Of a stretch of 33,852 bases of DNA, positions 17,500 to 24,988 are shown one piece after another; within the stretch, counting starts at the first letter, position 1, and each line of letters opens with the position of its first letter. Location of the stretch: the NCBI GenBank assembly GCA_902797695.1, contig CADBTW010000062.1, positions 1-33,852 of the forward strand, given 5' to 3'. Made by a program: the position numbers and the translations under genes. Under the pieces are notes generated by a model, which searched no databases, was not told where the DNA came from, and was given only the letters and a program-made list of their open reading frames with translations. The stretch is from an uncultured Sutterellaceae bacterium (lineage in GTDB: Bacteria; Pseudomonadota; Gammaproteobacteria; Burkholderiales; Burkholderiaceae_F).

Positions 17500-17748
17500 C
17501 TTGGTACCGGGGAAACCCGGTCGGAAAAGTCCGTGTTTCCTGCTTTCGCCTGAAGCAGCGGTGCGGGCCGGTTGCCCGGGAAGGAAAGGCATCGCTTTTC
17601 CCTGACCTTCCGGGTTTCTACCAAAAGGCGGGGGGCTGCGTTCAGGGCCTCCCATTCTTTTTATTCCGTCTGTACCAAGGCTCCCGCCGACAATAGTTTC
17701 CCGAAGAGGAAGCGGCGGGGAAAGTGCCTTGCTCAGGGAGTTTTTTTC
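17500..17748 (+). ncRNA. Structured leader RNA of yjiH-yjiG (candidate cis-regulatory element)
   Basis: The leader contains successive hairpins: ACCGGG-GAAA-CCCGGT with a GNRA loop (17506-17521), CGGA-AAAG-TCCG (17522-17533), CTGCTT-N7-AAGCAG (17540-17558), a long CCCGGGAAGG/CCTTCCGGG stem (17575-17614), a terminator-like hairpin (17630-17662) and CCCGCCG/CGGCGGG (17683-17719). The last one sits just before the ribosome site CAGGGAG, and a T7 run separates that site from the ATG. It matches no riboswitch class whose conserved core I could recall (cobalamin, TPP, FMN, glycine, lysine). The existence of the stems is seen; a regulatory role is inferred. Confidence 0.5.
17630..17662 (+). terminator. 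Possible attenuator terminator inside the yjiH leader
   Basis: GGGGGGC (17630-17636) can pair with GCCTCCC (17647-17653), including one G-U, around a 10-nt loop. ATTC and five T residues (17658-17662) follow. It lies about 90 nt before the yjiH start, the arrangement expected of a transcription attenuator. Confidence 0.45.
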
Positions 17749-18453
17749 ATGTCTGAAGCTAAAGTAGAAGCAAGTGCTGCTGACGCAGCTCAGATGCACG
17801 GGAAGCCGAAGGCGGGAATTGGCGCTTACATCGCGTTCATCGTCGCCGTCATCATGTTCTCGGGCGTCTTCCAGAAGAACCCTGCCGGCTGGGAATGGCT
17901 GAGCGCGTTTGACTTTTCCACCTTGATCGGCAAGTTCGGCTCCGTCGCGAGCATGGCTGCCGGCAAGGCCACCACGTTTGTCGGCAAGGGCTACATGGGT
18001 GCCCGCGGCGGCTTCGTCTTCGGCCTCTCGCTCGTCCCGGGCGTGATGTTCGCCCTCGGCCTGATCGAGGTCCTTGCGCACTACGGCGCTCTCCGCGCCG
18101 CGCAGGTCCTCCTCACCCCGCTCCTCAAGCCGATCCTTGGCCTTCCGGGCCTTACCGGCCTCGCCCTGATCACTGACCTCCAGTCGACCGACGCTGGCGC
18201 CGGCCTCACGAAGGGCCTGATGGACTCCGGGCTCATCAACCAGAAGCAGCTTGTCACGATGTGCGCCTGGCAGTACGCGGGCGCCGGCTGCATCAGCAAC
18301 TTCATGACCACCGTGGTCGGCGGCCTCCTCACCTGGTTCCTCGTTCCGATCTGGGTTCCGATGGTCGTCTTCCTCATCCTGAAGTTCGTGGGCGCGTTCC
18401 TCGTCCGCATGATGCTTTCCACCGTTTACAAGAAGGACTTCCAAAATGAGTAA
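17749..18453 (+). CDS. yjiH: YjiH-like nucleoside-recognition (Gate) membrane protein
   Basis: A 234-residue membrane protein similar in size and order to E. coli YjiH (227 residues), with four to six hydrophobic segments and a Gate-type core (LITDLQSTDAGAGLTKGLMDSG, then MCAWQYAGAGCISNFMTTVVGG). Gate-domain proteins form pairs and are thought to move or sense small solutes; the substrate is unknown. The ATG at 17749 is chosen over in-frame upstream starts because CAGGGAG lies eight bases before it and the upstream frame covers the structured leader. The gene overlaps yjiG by 8 bp. Its near-exclusive GGC glycine codons, unlike most neighbours, suggest strong expression. Confidence 0.82.
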   Translation: MSEAKVEASAADAAQMHGKPKAGIGAYIAFIVAVIMFSGVFQKNPAGWEWLSAFDFSTLIGKFGSVASMAAGKATTFVGKGYMGARGGFVFGLSLVPGVMFALGLIEVLAHYGALRAAQVLLTPLLKPILGLPGLTGLALITDLQSTDAGAGLTKGLMDSGLINQKQLVTMCAWQYAGAGCISNFMTTVVGGLLTWFLVPIWVPMVVFLILKFVGAFLVRMMLSTVYKKDFQNE

Positions 18454-18928
18454 CGCCGCTCCCGCCCAGACCCAGAAGCAGACGAACAATCCGTTCGACA
18501 TCTTCATCATCGGGTGCCGCAAGGGCTTCAACCTCGGCTGCTTCAACCTCATTCCGAACGTCCTGATGGCGTTCGTGATCACCTACCTCCTGCAGATCCT
18601 CGGCGTGATGGACTTCATCGGCCGCACCTGCGGCGGGTTCATGGCGCTCTTCGGCCTTCCGGGCCAGGCGATCCTCGTGCTCTGCGCGACGTGGCTCTCC
18701 TGCGGCGCCGGTGTCGGCGTCGCCGCGTCTCTCGCCTCTGCCGGGACGCTCACTGCCCATGACGTCACGATCATGCTGCCGGCCCTCATTCTGATGGCCT
18801 CCCAGATCCAGTACATGGGCCGTCTGCTCGGCATCACCGACTGCCCGAAGAAGTACTGGCCGATGCTCATGGTGAACTCCGTCCTCATGGCGTTCATCGG
18901 CATGGAGGCAATGCATCTCTTCGTCTGA
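18446..18928 (+). CDS. yjiG: YjiG family membrane protein
   Basis: A 160-residue membrane protein matching the YjiG family (E. coli 153 residues), with four hydrophobic spans and the Gate-type LPGQAILVLCATWLSCGAGVG block. It starts inside the end of yjiH (ATGAGTAA overlap), so the two are translationally coupled and probably form one complex. In E. coli the pair lies beside iadA (isoaspartyl dipeptidase); no such gene is present here, so that link is not supported in this genome. Like yjiH it uses C-ending codons heavily. Two hairpins, the second a terminator, follow. Confidence 0.85.
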   Translation: MSNAAPAQTQKQTNNPFDIFIIGCRKGFNLGCFNLIPNVLMAFVITYLLQILGVMDFIGRTCGGFMALFGLPGQAILVLCATWLSCGAGVGVAASLASAGTLTAHDVTIMLPALILMASQIQYMGRLLGITDCPKKYWPMLMVNSVLMAFIGMEAMHLFV

Positions 18929-18951
18929 CGAAGACCGCGTTGCTCCAGCCG

Positions 18952-19027
18952 CCTGAAGGCTCCTTCCGGAGCCGTCAGGTGAAACCAGCCCGCCCCGAGC
19001 CTTTTCGCTCCCGGCGGGTTTCTTTTT
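18952..19027 (+). terminator. Tandem hairpins and terminator after yjiG
   Basis: The first hairpin (18952-18979) pairs CCTGA and GGCTCC with GGAGCC and TCAGG around TTCC. The second pairs CCCGCC (18989-18994) with GGCGGG (19013-19018), with an inner GAGC-GCTC stem, and ends in TTTCTTTTT. The second is a good intrinsic terminator. Confidence 0.8.
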
Positions 19028-19146
19028 CCCAATGCGCTTCGTGCGCCTTCCCTTTTTCCTGATCAACGTACAATTTTCCTGCTGGGCCGGGGCTCGTTTC
19101 TCTCATGAACCGGCCGTTGACGAACGGAAAAAGGAGGCAACGCGCC

Positions 19147-19695
19147 ATGTCACGTGCACTGGTTTTCATTGCTGACGGGTTTGAGGAGGTCGAGGCGCTC
19201 ACCGCGGTCGACATCCTCCGCCGCGGCGGGGTCGAGGTCGGGACGGTTTCGGTGGGGGAGGGGCTTGAGCGGATGGGGGCGCACGCGGTCCCGGTCCGCT
19301 GCGACATGCCGCTTGACGCCGCCCCCTGGGCCCGGGCCGACATGCTGGTGCTCCCGGGCGGGTGGCCCGGCGCCGAGAACCTCGGGAAGTGCCAGGTCCT
19401 CAGGAAGAAGCTCCTCGAATTCTCCCGGGACGCGAACCGCTCGGTCGGCGCGATCTGCGCCGCGCCCTACGTACTCGGCGGCCTCGGGATCCTGAAGGAG
19501 CGGCGCGCGACCTGCTACCCGGGGTTCGAGAAATACCTCGAGGGGGCCGAGGTGACGGGAGCGCGGGTCGAGCGCGCCGGAAACGTCATCACGGGCCGCG
19601 GCCCCGGGGTCGCGCAGGACTTCGCGCTCGCCCTTCTTGAGAAGCTCGAAGGGAAGGCGAAGGCGGAAGAAGTCCGCGAGGGGCTCGTTCCGTAG
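19147..19695 (+). CDS. DJ-1/PfpI family protein
   Basis: A 182-residue DJ-1/YajL-type protein. The conserved Glu lies in FEEVEALT (Glu16), and the nucleophilic, oxidation-sensitive Cys in GAICAAPYVLG (Cys104). LVLPGGWPGAENL and the late ITGRGPGVAQDFAL motif are also present. Members act as glyoxalases, chaperones or stress proteins in the cytoplasm. The ATG at 19147 is chosen because AAGGAGG lies nine bases upstream; an in-frame ATG at 19105 would add a basic, family-atypical leader. It stands alone between a terminator and the phytase-like gene. Confidence 0.92.
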   Translation: MSRALVFIADGFEEVEALTAVDILRRGGVEVGTVSVGEGLERMGAHAVPVRCDMPLDAAPWARADMLVLPGGWPGAENLGKCQVLRKKLLEFSRDANRSVGAICAAPYVLGGLGILKERRATCYPGFEKYLEGAEVTGARVERAGNVITGRGPGVAQDFALALLEKLEGKAKAEEVREGLVP

Positions 19696-19766
19696 GCGGG
19701 CAGAAGAGCCGGGAATGCTTAGAATAGGGTTTTCACCACTGGCATTTCCTTTTCTCTTTTTCCGGC

Positions 19767-21161
19767 ATGCTTCGTCCGCTTCACATCCTTCCCTTACAGC
19801 TGGGAAGCGCCCTGCGCCTTGCTGCGGCGTTTGCCGCGGCCGCTGGGATTCTCTTCAGCACAGCTTCCGCTGCGGCTGGCGCCGTTTCCGCGTCCCGCCT
19901 TCGCGTTTCAGTGCCTCAGGCCTTTTCTCCTGAGCTTTCAGGGCCGGAGGGGACGGCGTTCGCAGCCCGGAAGAAGAAGGGCGAAGAGCCCGAGGGCGCG
20001 AGGCTCGACCTCGCCTTCGGGTCCGCCGTGGCGGTGCAGGAGTCGCTTGGCGGCGGGAAGTTCAGGCTGCTCGCCGCGACGAACGGAGGACCGACCTGCG
20101 AGGGACCGGCCCTCCGCGCGGGGAACCGCACGGAACCGACCCGGATATACCTTCTTCCCGATTATTCCCCGGCCTTTGTCGAGCTCGCGCTCGACCTCGG
20201 CGCGGGAACCCTTACCGCGACCGGCACTCGCCGAGCGCTGAAGAACGGCGAGGACTATGTCGGGATCCCGCCGAAGACCGCTGGTTCCCTCACGCTCGAC
20301 TACCGGGAGACCCCGGTTTCGCTCACTCTCCAGACGGTGCGGCCGATGCGGGCGCCGTTGAGCCCGCTCGGGATCTCGGTTTCTGGGAACGGGTCGGTAT
20401 GGGTCGCGGACGGAACGCTTCCCTCGCTTCTCAGGCTTTCCGCGAAGGGACTTGGCGAAATGCAGCGCGTAGTCCCCGGGAAGGGGCTCCCGAGGTTCCT
20501 CGCGCTCGGCGCCCTGCAGCTCGGGTTCCAGGGGCTCGCCGCGCTCCCGGACGGGCGGCTTGCGACCGTGCTCTACCCGGACGCGCGTCCGGAGTATGCG
20601 GTCATCCTCGTCTCGCGTCCGAGTGACTGGACATCTGAGGCCTACGTCTATCCGAGGCCCTCTGGTGTCCGCCGCTTCAGGCTGCGAGGCCTCGCCGCGT
20701 CGCCAAAGGGCGTCCTTTTCGCGGTTGAGGAGGGCGAGGGGAAGGGCGGACGGCGCTTTTCCCGCCTCACCCGCTTCACGTTCCGGGGAGCGGATGACAT
20801 GACAATGTCCCCTGCCGCCGCGGGCAGCTTCCCCGACACGACGCTCAGCCACCTCCTCGCCGAAGGCCTCCGGCCGATCCGTCCCGCGGTCCTCGCGGAT
20901 CTCGGAAAGCTCGGCATCTCGAACCCGGTCACGTCGCTCGCGGTGCTCGAACCCCGCACGATCCTCGCTGCGACCGATTCTGGCTACGGCGTCCGGTGCA
21001 CTGCAGGCGCAACCGCTTCTCCAGCGTCGCTCGAGCTTTCCGAAAAGCGGAAGCTTCTCCGGAACGGGAAGGTGCTTCCCGAGTCCGAGCAGGTGGTCCG
21101 CCTTCATCCGAGCGGCCTGAGGACCGAGGCCTGGGTGCTCCGGTCCTCGAAGCCTTTCTAG
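19767..21161 (+). CDS. Exported protein with a phytase-like esterase domain
   Basis: A 464-residue protein with an N-terminal hydrophobic export segment (about residues 12-38, Ala-rich). The body resembles the 'esterase-like activity of phytase' family (PF13449) beta-propeller: GISVSGNGSVWVADGTLPSLLRL, then VVPGKGLPRFL and LGFQGLAALPDGRLATVLYPD, and later DTTLSHLLAEGLRPIRPAVLADL. These proteins are periplasmic or secreted and may hydrolyse phosphate esters. No Shine-Dalgarno is visible before the ATG. Its 3' end overlaps the convergent crp-type gene by 4 bp. The substrate is unknown. Confidence 0.75.
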   Translation: MLRPLHILPLQLGSALRLAAAFAAAAGILFSTASAAAGAVSASRLRVSVPQAFSPELSGPEGTAFAARKKKGEEPEGARLDLAFGSAVAVQESLGGGKFRLLAATNGGPTCEGPALRAGNRTEPTRIYLLPDYSPAFVELALDLGAGTLTATGTRRALKNGEDYVGIPPKTAGSLTLDYRETPVSLTLQTVRPMRAPLSPLGISVSGNGSVWVADGTLPSLLRLSAKGLGEMQRVVPGKGLPRFLALGALQLGFQGLAALPDGRLATVLYPDARPEYAVILVSRPSDWTSEAYVYPRPSGVRRFRLRGLAASPKGVLFAVEEGEGKGGRRFSRLTRFTFRGADDMTMSPAAAGSFPDTTLSHLLAEGLRPIRPAVLADLGKLGISNPVTSLAVLEPRTILAATDSGYGVRCTAGATASPASLELSEKRKLLRNGKVLPESEQVVRLHPSGLRTEAWVLRSSKPF

Positions 21162-21898
21162 GCCTGCGCGTTCCTTCCGTATCCGGCGAGCCGCGTGCTC
21201 TGGACCGCGCCGGTGCCGTCCAGCCAGTCGTAGACCCGGTCGAAAAGCGCCCGGCGGACGGAAATCGCCCGCCCGTCCTTCCGGATGAGGCCTTCCGACT
21301 CCCACTTCGAGAAGATGCGGCTCACCGACACCCGGGTGAGGTTCACGATCTGCCCGTACTGGGTGTTGTTGAGGAGAAGCGGCACCACGGCTCCGTCCCG
21401 GACCGGTATCCCGTAGCTCGTGAGGAGGACCTTGAGGAGGGTCCGAAGCCTGTCCTGGGGGTCGAGCGTGAAGTTCGCGACCATCCCCTCGATGTGGCTC
21501 TCTTGCTTCGCTATCACGTCCTCCATGAGAAGCCGCCCGAACTCCGGGTCGCGCGCCCGTTTCTCGTTCAGGGTCCCCGGCGGCATCGCGAGTACCATGC
21601 TGTCCTGCCACGCGACCGTCGTCACGTTCACCCGCTCGTCCGCCGCGGCCGAGATGTCGCACATGCTGCGGCCCGGGATGATGAGGGAGAGGATCGAAGG
21701 CGACCCCTTCAGCACCGAATTGATCCGGTAGGCGCAGAGCCCCCGCACGAGGAGGAACGACTTCGGGTTCTCGCCCCCTGCCTTCAGGATCTCGTTCTTC
21801 CGGACTTCAAGCAGCACGCCCCGCTTCTTGTAGAGCTCTGCGATCGGCTGCGGAACCGCCGGATGGATCCATGGAAGGCTTTGGAAGATCTGCCTCAT
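21158..21898 (-). CDS. Crp/Fnr family transcription regulator
   Basis: A 246-residue regulator with an N-terminal cyclic-nucleotide-binding-like beta-roll (about 20-130), a long dimerisation helix, and a C-terminal winged helix with the recognition segment QYGQIVNLTRVSVSRIFSKWESEGLI (about 180-205). It lacks the N-terminal Cys cluster of FNR and the Arg-Ser-Ala phosphate cassette of CRP, so its effector is unknown. AGGAG precedes the ATG. It is divergent from the secreted flavoprotein gene, and a CRP-type palindrome sits 22 bp upstream of its start. Control of itself and of the flavoprotein is inferred. Confidence 0.9.
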   Translation of the reverse strand: MRQIFQSLPWIHPAVPQPIAELYKKRGVLLEVRKNEILKAGGENPKSFLLVRGLCAYRINSVLKGSPSILSLIIPGRSMCDISAAADERVNVTTVAWQDSMVLAMPPGTLNEKRARDPEFGRLLMEDVIAKQESHIEGMVANFTLDPQDRLRTLLKVLLTSYGIPVRDGAVVPLLLNNTQYGQIVNLTRVSVSRIFSKWESEGLIRKDGRAISVRRALFDRVYDWLDGTGAVQSTRLAGYGRNAQA

Positions 21899-21919
21899 TT
21901 CATCGCTCCTGCTGTCTTC

Positions 21920-21935
21920 TGTAACGGGAGTTACA
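21920..21935. promoter_or_regulatory. CRP/FNR-type operator palindrome
   Basis: TGTAAC and GTTACA form a perfect inverted repeat around GGGA, the TGTNA-N6-TNACA layout of Crp/Fnr sites. It lies 22 bp before the regulator's start and about 190 bp before the flavoprotein start. A -10-like GATAAT for the flavoprotein is near 22015. Confidence 0.6.
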
Positions 21936-22128
21936 TTTCGGATAAAAGTGTATCTGAAGTGCGTGTTGGCAAGATCAACTGTATTCCTTGTTACGGATTT
22001 CGGGACAATCCCTGCTGATAATTTCTCTTCGGAAGAACTAGGCAGGACGAAGTAGCGGAAAAGGGTGCCTGACAGGTTTTGCCCGCCGCGTTCGCTGCCA
22101 TTCCCTCATTCAATTGGAGAGAAAAAGA

Positions 22129-23625
22129 ATGAAATTCCTGAAGCCCGTCCTCGCCGTGGCTATGGCCGCGGCCTTCGCCTTCCCGGCCTCCGCTGCCGAC
22201 AAGGTCATGAACACCGACATCGCGATCATTGGCGCCGGCTGCGGCGGCATGGCCGCTTCGGTCGCCGCCCGCGAGCTTGGCGCGCAGGTGATCACCCTCG
22301 AGAAGCAGGGCATCATCGGCGGCACCTGCAAGTTCTCCGAAGGCATCATGGCGGTCGAGTCCAAGATGCAGCGCGACTGGAACTACGGCCTCACGAAGGA
22401 CGAAGCCTTCCAGCGCATCATGCGCTACGGCCACTGGCGCGGCAACGGCCGCGTGGTCCGCACCTTCGTCGAGAAGACCGCGAGCACGATCGACTGGATG
22501 CAGGCGAACGGTGTCGAGTTCGAGAAGCTCTTCTCGAACTATCCTGACGGCCTCTACACCTGGCACATCTACAAGGGCCGCGGCGCCGGCTGGCTCGCGA
22601 AGTATCTCGACAAGTTCCAGAAGATGGGCGGCACGCTCCTCCTCAACACTCCGGCGACTGAGCTGATCCAGGGCAAGGACGGTGTCGTGCGCGGCGTCAT
22701 CGCGAAGGACAAGGACGGCAACAAGATCACGATCAACTCGAAGGCCGTGATCATCGCGACCGGCGGCTTCGGCGCGAATGAGGAAATGAAGAAGAAGTAC
22801 CTCCGCTTCCCGGGCGTTGACGGCCTCGCCCAGACCGGCAAGACCGGCGACGGCGTCCAGATGGCATGGAAGGCCGGCGCCGCCCAGGACGGCACCGAGG
22901 TGCAGGCTTCCTATCGTCCGGGCCCGAAGGGCGTCGGCACCACGAACCAGGTCGCCGCTTCCGCGAAGCAGCCCCACCTCTGGCTGAACCCCGAGGGCGA
23001 CCGCTTCGTTGACGAGACCGTGATGCTCGAGTGGCCGTTCGCCGGCAACGCCCTTGAGAGGAACGGCGGCAAGATGTGGGTCGTCTACGACCAGGCGACG
23101 CTCGACTACATGAAGACCCAGGGCATCGACCTCGGCGTCGGCGTCATGGTTCCGGTTGCGACGAAGCTCACCAAGTTCGACTCCGAATGGGCTGCCGCCG
23201 AGAAGGCCGGCTGGGCGAAGAAGGCCGACACCCTTGACGGCCTCGCCAAGGCGACCGGCATGAAGGCCGACATCCTGAAGAAGAACGTCGAGGAGTACAA
23301 CGGCTTCTGCGACATCCGCCACGACGGCCTCTTCGCGAAGAGCCCGAAGTACATGCGCCCGGTCCGCAAGGCCCCGTTCTACGCGATCCAGCTCGTCGCG
23401 ACTTCCCTCGGCACGCTGGGCGGCATCAAGATCGACGACAAGTGGGAAGTCGTTCGTCCTGACGACACCCCGATCAAGGGCCTCTACGCTGCCGGCAACG
23501 ACGCGGGCGGCATGTACGGCGACTCCTACGACCTGATCATGGCAGGCTCCACGATCGCCTGGGGCGTGAACGGCGGCAAGATCGCTGCTGAAAGCGCCGT
23601 GAAGTACATCAAGAACGCGAAGTAA
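22129..23625 (+). CDS. Secreted FAD-dependent reductase, fumarate-reductase-like
   Basis: A 498-residue flavoprotein with a Sec signal peptide (MKFLKPVLAVAM, then Ala-rich, cleavage after PASAA). The FAD-binding DIAIIGAGCGGMAASVAA is followed by GGTCKFSEGIM, ATGGFGANEEMKKKY, RFVDE and the C-terminal GLYAAGNDAGGMYGDSYDLIMAGSTIAWG. This is the flavin domain of periplasmic fumarate/urocanate reductases, without fused heme or FMN-binding domains. The segment that carries HHTMGG in fumarate reductases reads SLGTLGG, so the substrate is probably not fumarate. The ATG at 22129 follows GGAGAG. Very strong codon bias (GGC, AAG, GAG) suggests high expression. The electron donor is not encoded here. Confidence 0.88.
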   Translation: MKFLKPVLAVAMAAAFAFPASAADKVMNTDIAIIGAGCGGMAASVAARELGAQVITLEKQGIIGGTCKFSEGIMAVESKMQRDWNYGLTKDEAFQRIMRYGHWRGNGRVVRTFVEKTASTIDWMQANGVEFEKLFSNYPDGLYTWHIYKGRGAGWLAKYLDKFQKMGGTLLLNTPATELIQGKDGVVRGVIAKDKDGNKITINSKAVIIATGGFGANEEMKKKYLRFPGVDGLAQTGKTGDGVQMAWKAGAAQDGTEVQASYRPGPKGVGTTNQVAASAKQPHLWLNPEGDRFVDETVMLEWPFAGNALERNGGKMWVVYDQATLDYMKTQGIDLGVGVMVPVATKLTKFDSEWAAAEKAGWAKKADTLDGLAKATGMKADILKKNVEEYNGFCDIRHDGLFAKSPKYMRPVRKAPFYAIQLVATSLGTLGGIKIDDKWEVVRPDDTPIKGLYAAGNDAGGMYGDSYDLIMAGSTIAWGVNGGKIAAESAVKYIKNAK

Positions 23626-23698
23626 TCCTTCCCGTTTCTTGAAGGCGGCAGCGCCCCGGGGTCCGCTCTCCTCTCCGGGCCTGCCCAGATAAAGCGAA

Positions 23699-23784
23699 GG
23701 GCCGGCAGAAGCCTCTGCCGGCCCCTCGCATGCCTGCAAGAGAAACCAATAGCCGCGGTCCAGTCCGGAACGCGGCTATTGTCG
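23699..23784. terminator. Two strong hairpins between convergent genes
   Basis: GGGCCGGCAGA-AGCC-TCTGCCGGCCC (23699-23724) has an 11-bp perfect stem. AATAGCCGCG (23748-23757) pairs perfectly with CGCGGCTATT (23771-23780), followed on + by GTCGTTTTC. Together they end the flavoprotein transcript and may act in both directions. Confidence 0.7.
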
Positions 23785-23835
23785 TTTTCTGGTTCGCTCT
23801 TTCCTTCGGGCAACAGTGGGAAAGAGCGTTGTTGG

Positions 23836-24174
23836 CTAGTTCATGATCGAGCTGCTGGCGGGCTCGACGCACTTGAAGCGGAGCCTCACCGTCGTTCCCT
23901 TCTGGTTCTTCTGGTTTACGGAGACCGACTGCTCGAGGGGCTGCATGCCCTTTCCGGTCTTGCTGCAGAATTCGTCAGCGTTCTTCGCCGCGGTGTCTCG
24001 CGCCCGCTGCGCGTTCCCTTCCCAGGCCCGGACCTCGGTCCGCTCCCAGATGTTCCCCATCACGTGCTTCTGCGTGATCACCGGAGCGCCGGCAGGGTCC
24101 CGGAGGACAGGTCCCGTGCAGGCCGAGGAAGCGATCGCGGCGAGGGCGGCCGCGGCGATGATTGCCTTTCTCAT
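23836..24174 (-). CDS. Small lipoprotein (112 aa)
   Basis: A 112-residue predicted lipoprotein, MRKAIIAAAALAAIASSAC, with the lipid-bearing Cys at 19. The lipobox is slightly off consensus (Ser-Ser-Ala-Cys). The mature part begins with a Gly/Pro-rich stretch, then a mixed region with two more Cys (EFCSKTGKG and RFKCVEP) that could form a disulphide. I do not recognise the family. It follows the second lipoprotein gene after 14 bp on the same strand, so they are probably co-transcribed. The start is set by the signal peptide; the frame is open far upstream but overlaps the other lipoprotein. Confidence 0.75.
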   Translation of the reverse strand: MRKAIIAAAALAAIASSACTGPVLRDPAGAPVITQKHVMGNIWERTEVRAWEGNAQRARDTAAKNADEFCSKTGKGMQPLEQSVSVNQKNQKGTTVRLRFKCVEPASSSIMN

Positions 24175-24188
24175 TTTCTGGAATCCTT

Positions 24189-24860
24189 CTAGTTCCGGTT
24201 GTTGTTGAGGAGCCCGTCGACTGACGTGAGCCCCTGGAGGTCGACGGTGTGGCAGGGGTCGAGCTGCTTCACGCGGACGATCTGTTCGCCAGGAAGCGAC
24301 GTGAAGACCGCGCTGCAGGTGTAGTCGCCCTGGTGCCCGCCCCAGATGAAGCTCGCCTGGTAGGCCTTCCCGGCTTCGGGCGTCATCCTGAACCCCGTGC
24401 GGCAGATCGCTCCGAGGTCCTCCGGCATCTCGTCCCCTTCCCGGAGCTTGATCTTCGGCGCGGTGCCGGGGATCCGCTCGTAGGGGAGCGAGTACATGAT
24501 CTCGATCTCCTTCCCTGCCGGGACGCGGATCTCTGCCCACCGGTTCCGGTCACGGAAACGCTTCGTCGCGGTGGATTCGGGGATCCCGAGGCTCCTTCCC
24601 TGGTAGGGGAGGGGTTTCGTCACGGGGACGCCTTCGAGATAGCTGAGGACGAAGTCCCGGTCCGTGTGCCAGAGGAAGCACGACTCCCGGTCGCCCTCTT
24701 CGACCGTGCGCACCGAGATCAGCCCTTCGCCGCCAACGCGAAGGAGCGCGGTCTTTCCTTCAGCGGGCTCCGTGTAGTAGGGATAGACGGGAGTGGTGGA
24801 GCAGCCGGAAGCGAGCGCCGCGGCGGTTGCCGCGAGCGCGATGAGGAAGCGTTTCTTCAT
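24189..24860 (-). CDS. Lipoprotein (223 aa)
   Basis: A 223-residue predicted lipoprotein with a clear signal and lipobox (MKKRFLIALAATAAALASGC, Cys20). The mature region has several Cys (ESCFLWHT, AICRTGF, DYTCSAV, LDPCHTV) and mixed beta content, suggesting a small disulphide-stabilised domain. I do not recognise the family. It is the first gene of the two-lipoprotein unit, and its start is chosen from the signal peptide because the upstream in-frame region is Arg-rich and overlaps a hairpin. Function unknown; envelope location is inferred. Confidence 0.78.
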   Translation of the reverse strand: MKKRFLIALAATAAALASGCSTTPVYPYYTEPAEGKTALLRVGGEGLISVRTVEEGDRESCFLWHTDRDFVLSYLEGVPVTKPLPYQGRSLGIPESTATKRFRDRNRWAEIRVPAGKEIEIMYSLPYERIPGTAPKIKLREGDEMPEDLGAICRTGFRMTPEAGKAYQASFIWGGHQGDYTCSAVFTSLPGEQIVRVKQLDPCHTVDLQGLTSVDGLLNNNRN

Positions 24861-24906
24861 TACTGGGTCCGATCGGGCGGTTGTTTCGTGTCGAGGAGGG
24901 TATTTT

Positions 24907-24945
24907 AAGCCCGGGGAAGCGCGTTTCCCGCGCGTCCCCGGGCTT
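24907..24945. terminator. Long hairpin downstream of copA
   Basis: AAGCCCGGGGA (24907-24917) pairs perfectly with TCCCCGGGCTT (24935-24945), with an inner GCGCG stem. It lacks a good T-tract on the - strand, but its place between copA and the lipoprotein genes suggests it blocks read-through or protects the 3' end. Confidence 0.5.
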
Positions 24946-24988
24946 TGTTCGCTTTTCCTTTCCCCGTCCGGGTCGGCCCCGGGCTGCG

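Noticed and set aside
17500-17748. Cobalamin, TPP, FMN, lysine or glycine riboswitch in the yjiH leader
   Set aside because: None of the conserved core motifs of these classes is present; only generic stems are seen.
17572-17748. Longer N terminus for YjiH
   Set aside because: The frame is open upstream but the residues are Arg/Lys-rich and overlap the hairpins, and a good ribosome site precedes the ATG at 17749.
21991-23739. 582-codon - strand frame antisense to the flavoprotein
   Set aside because: The opposite strand encodes a recognisable FAD protein with signal peptide; this frame has no ribosome site or known domain.
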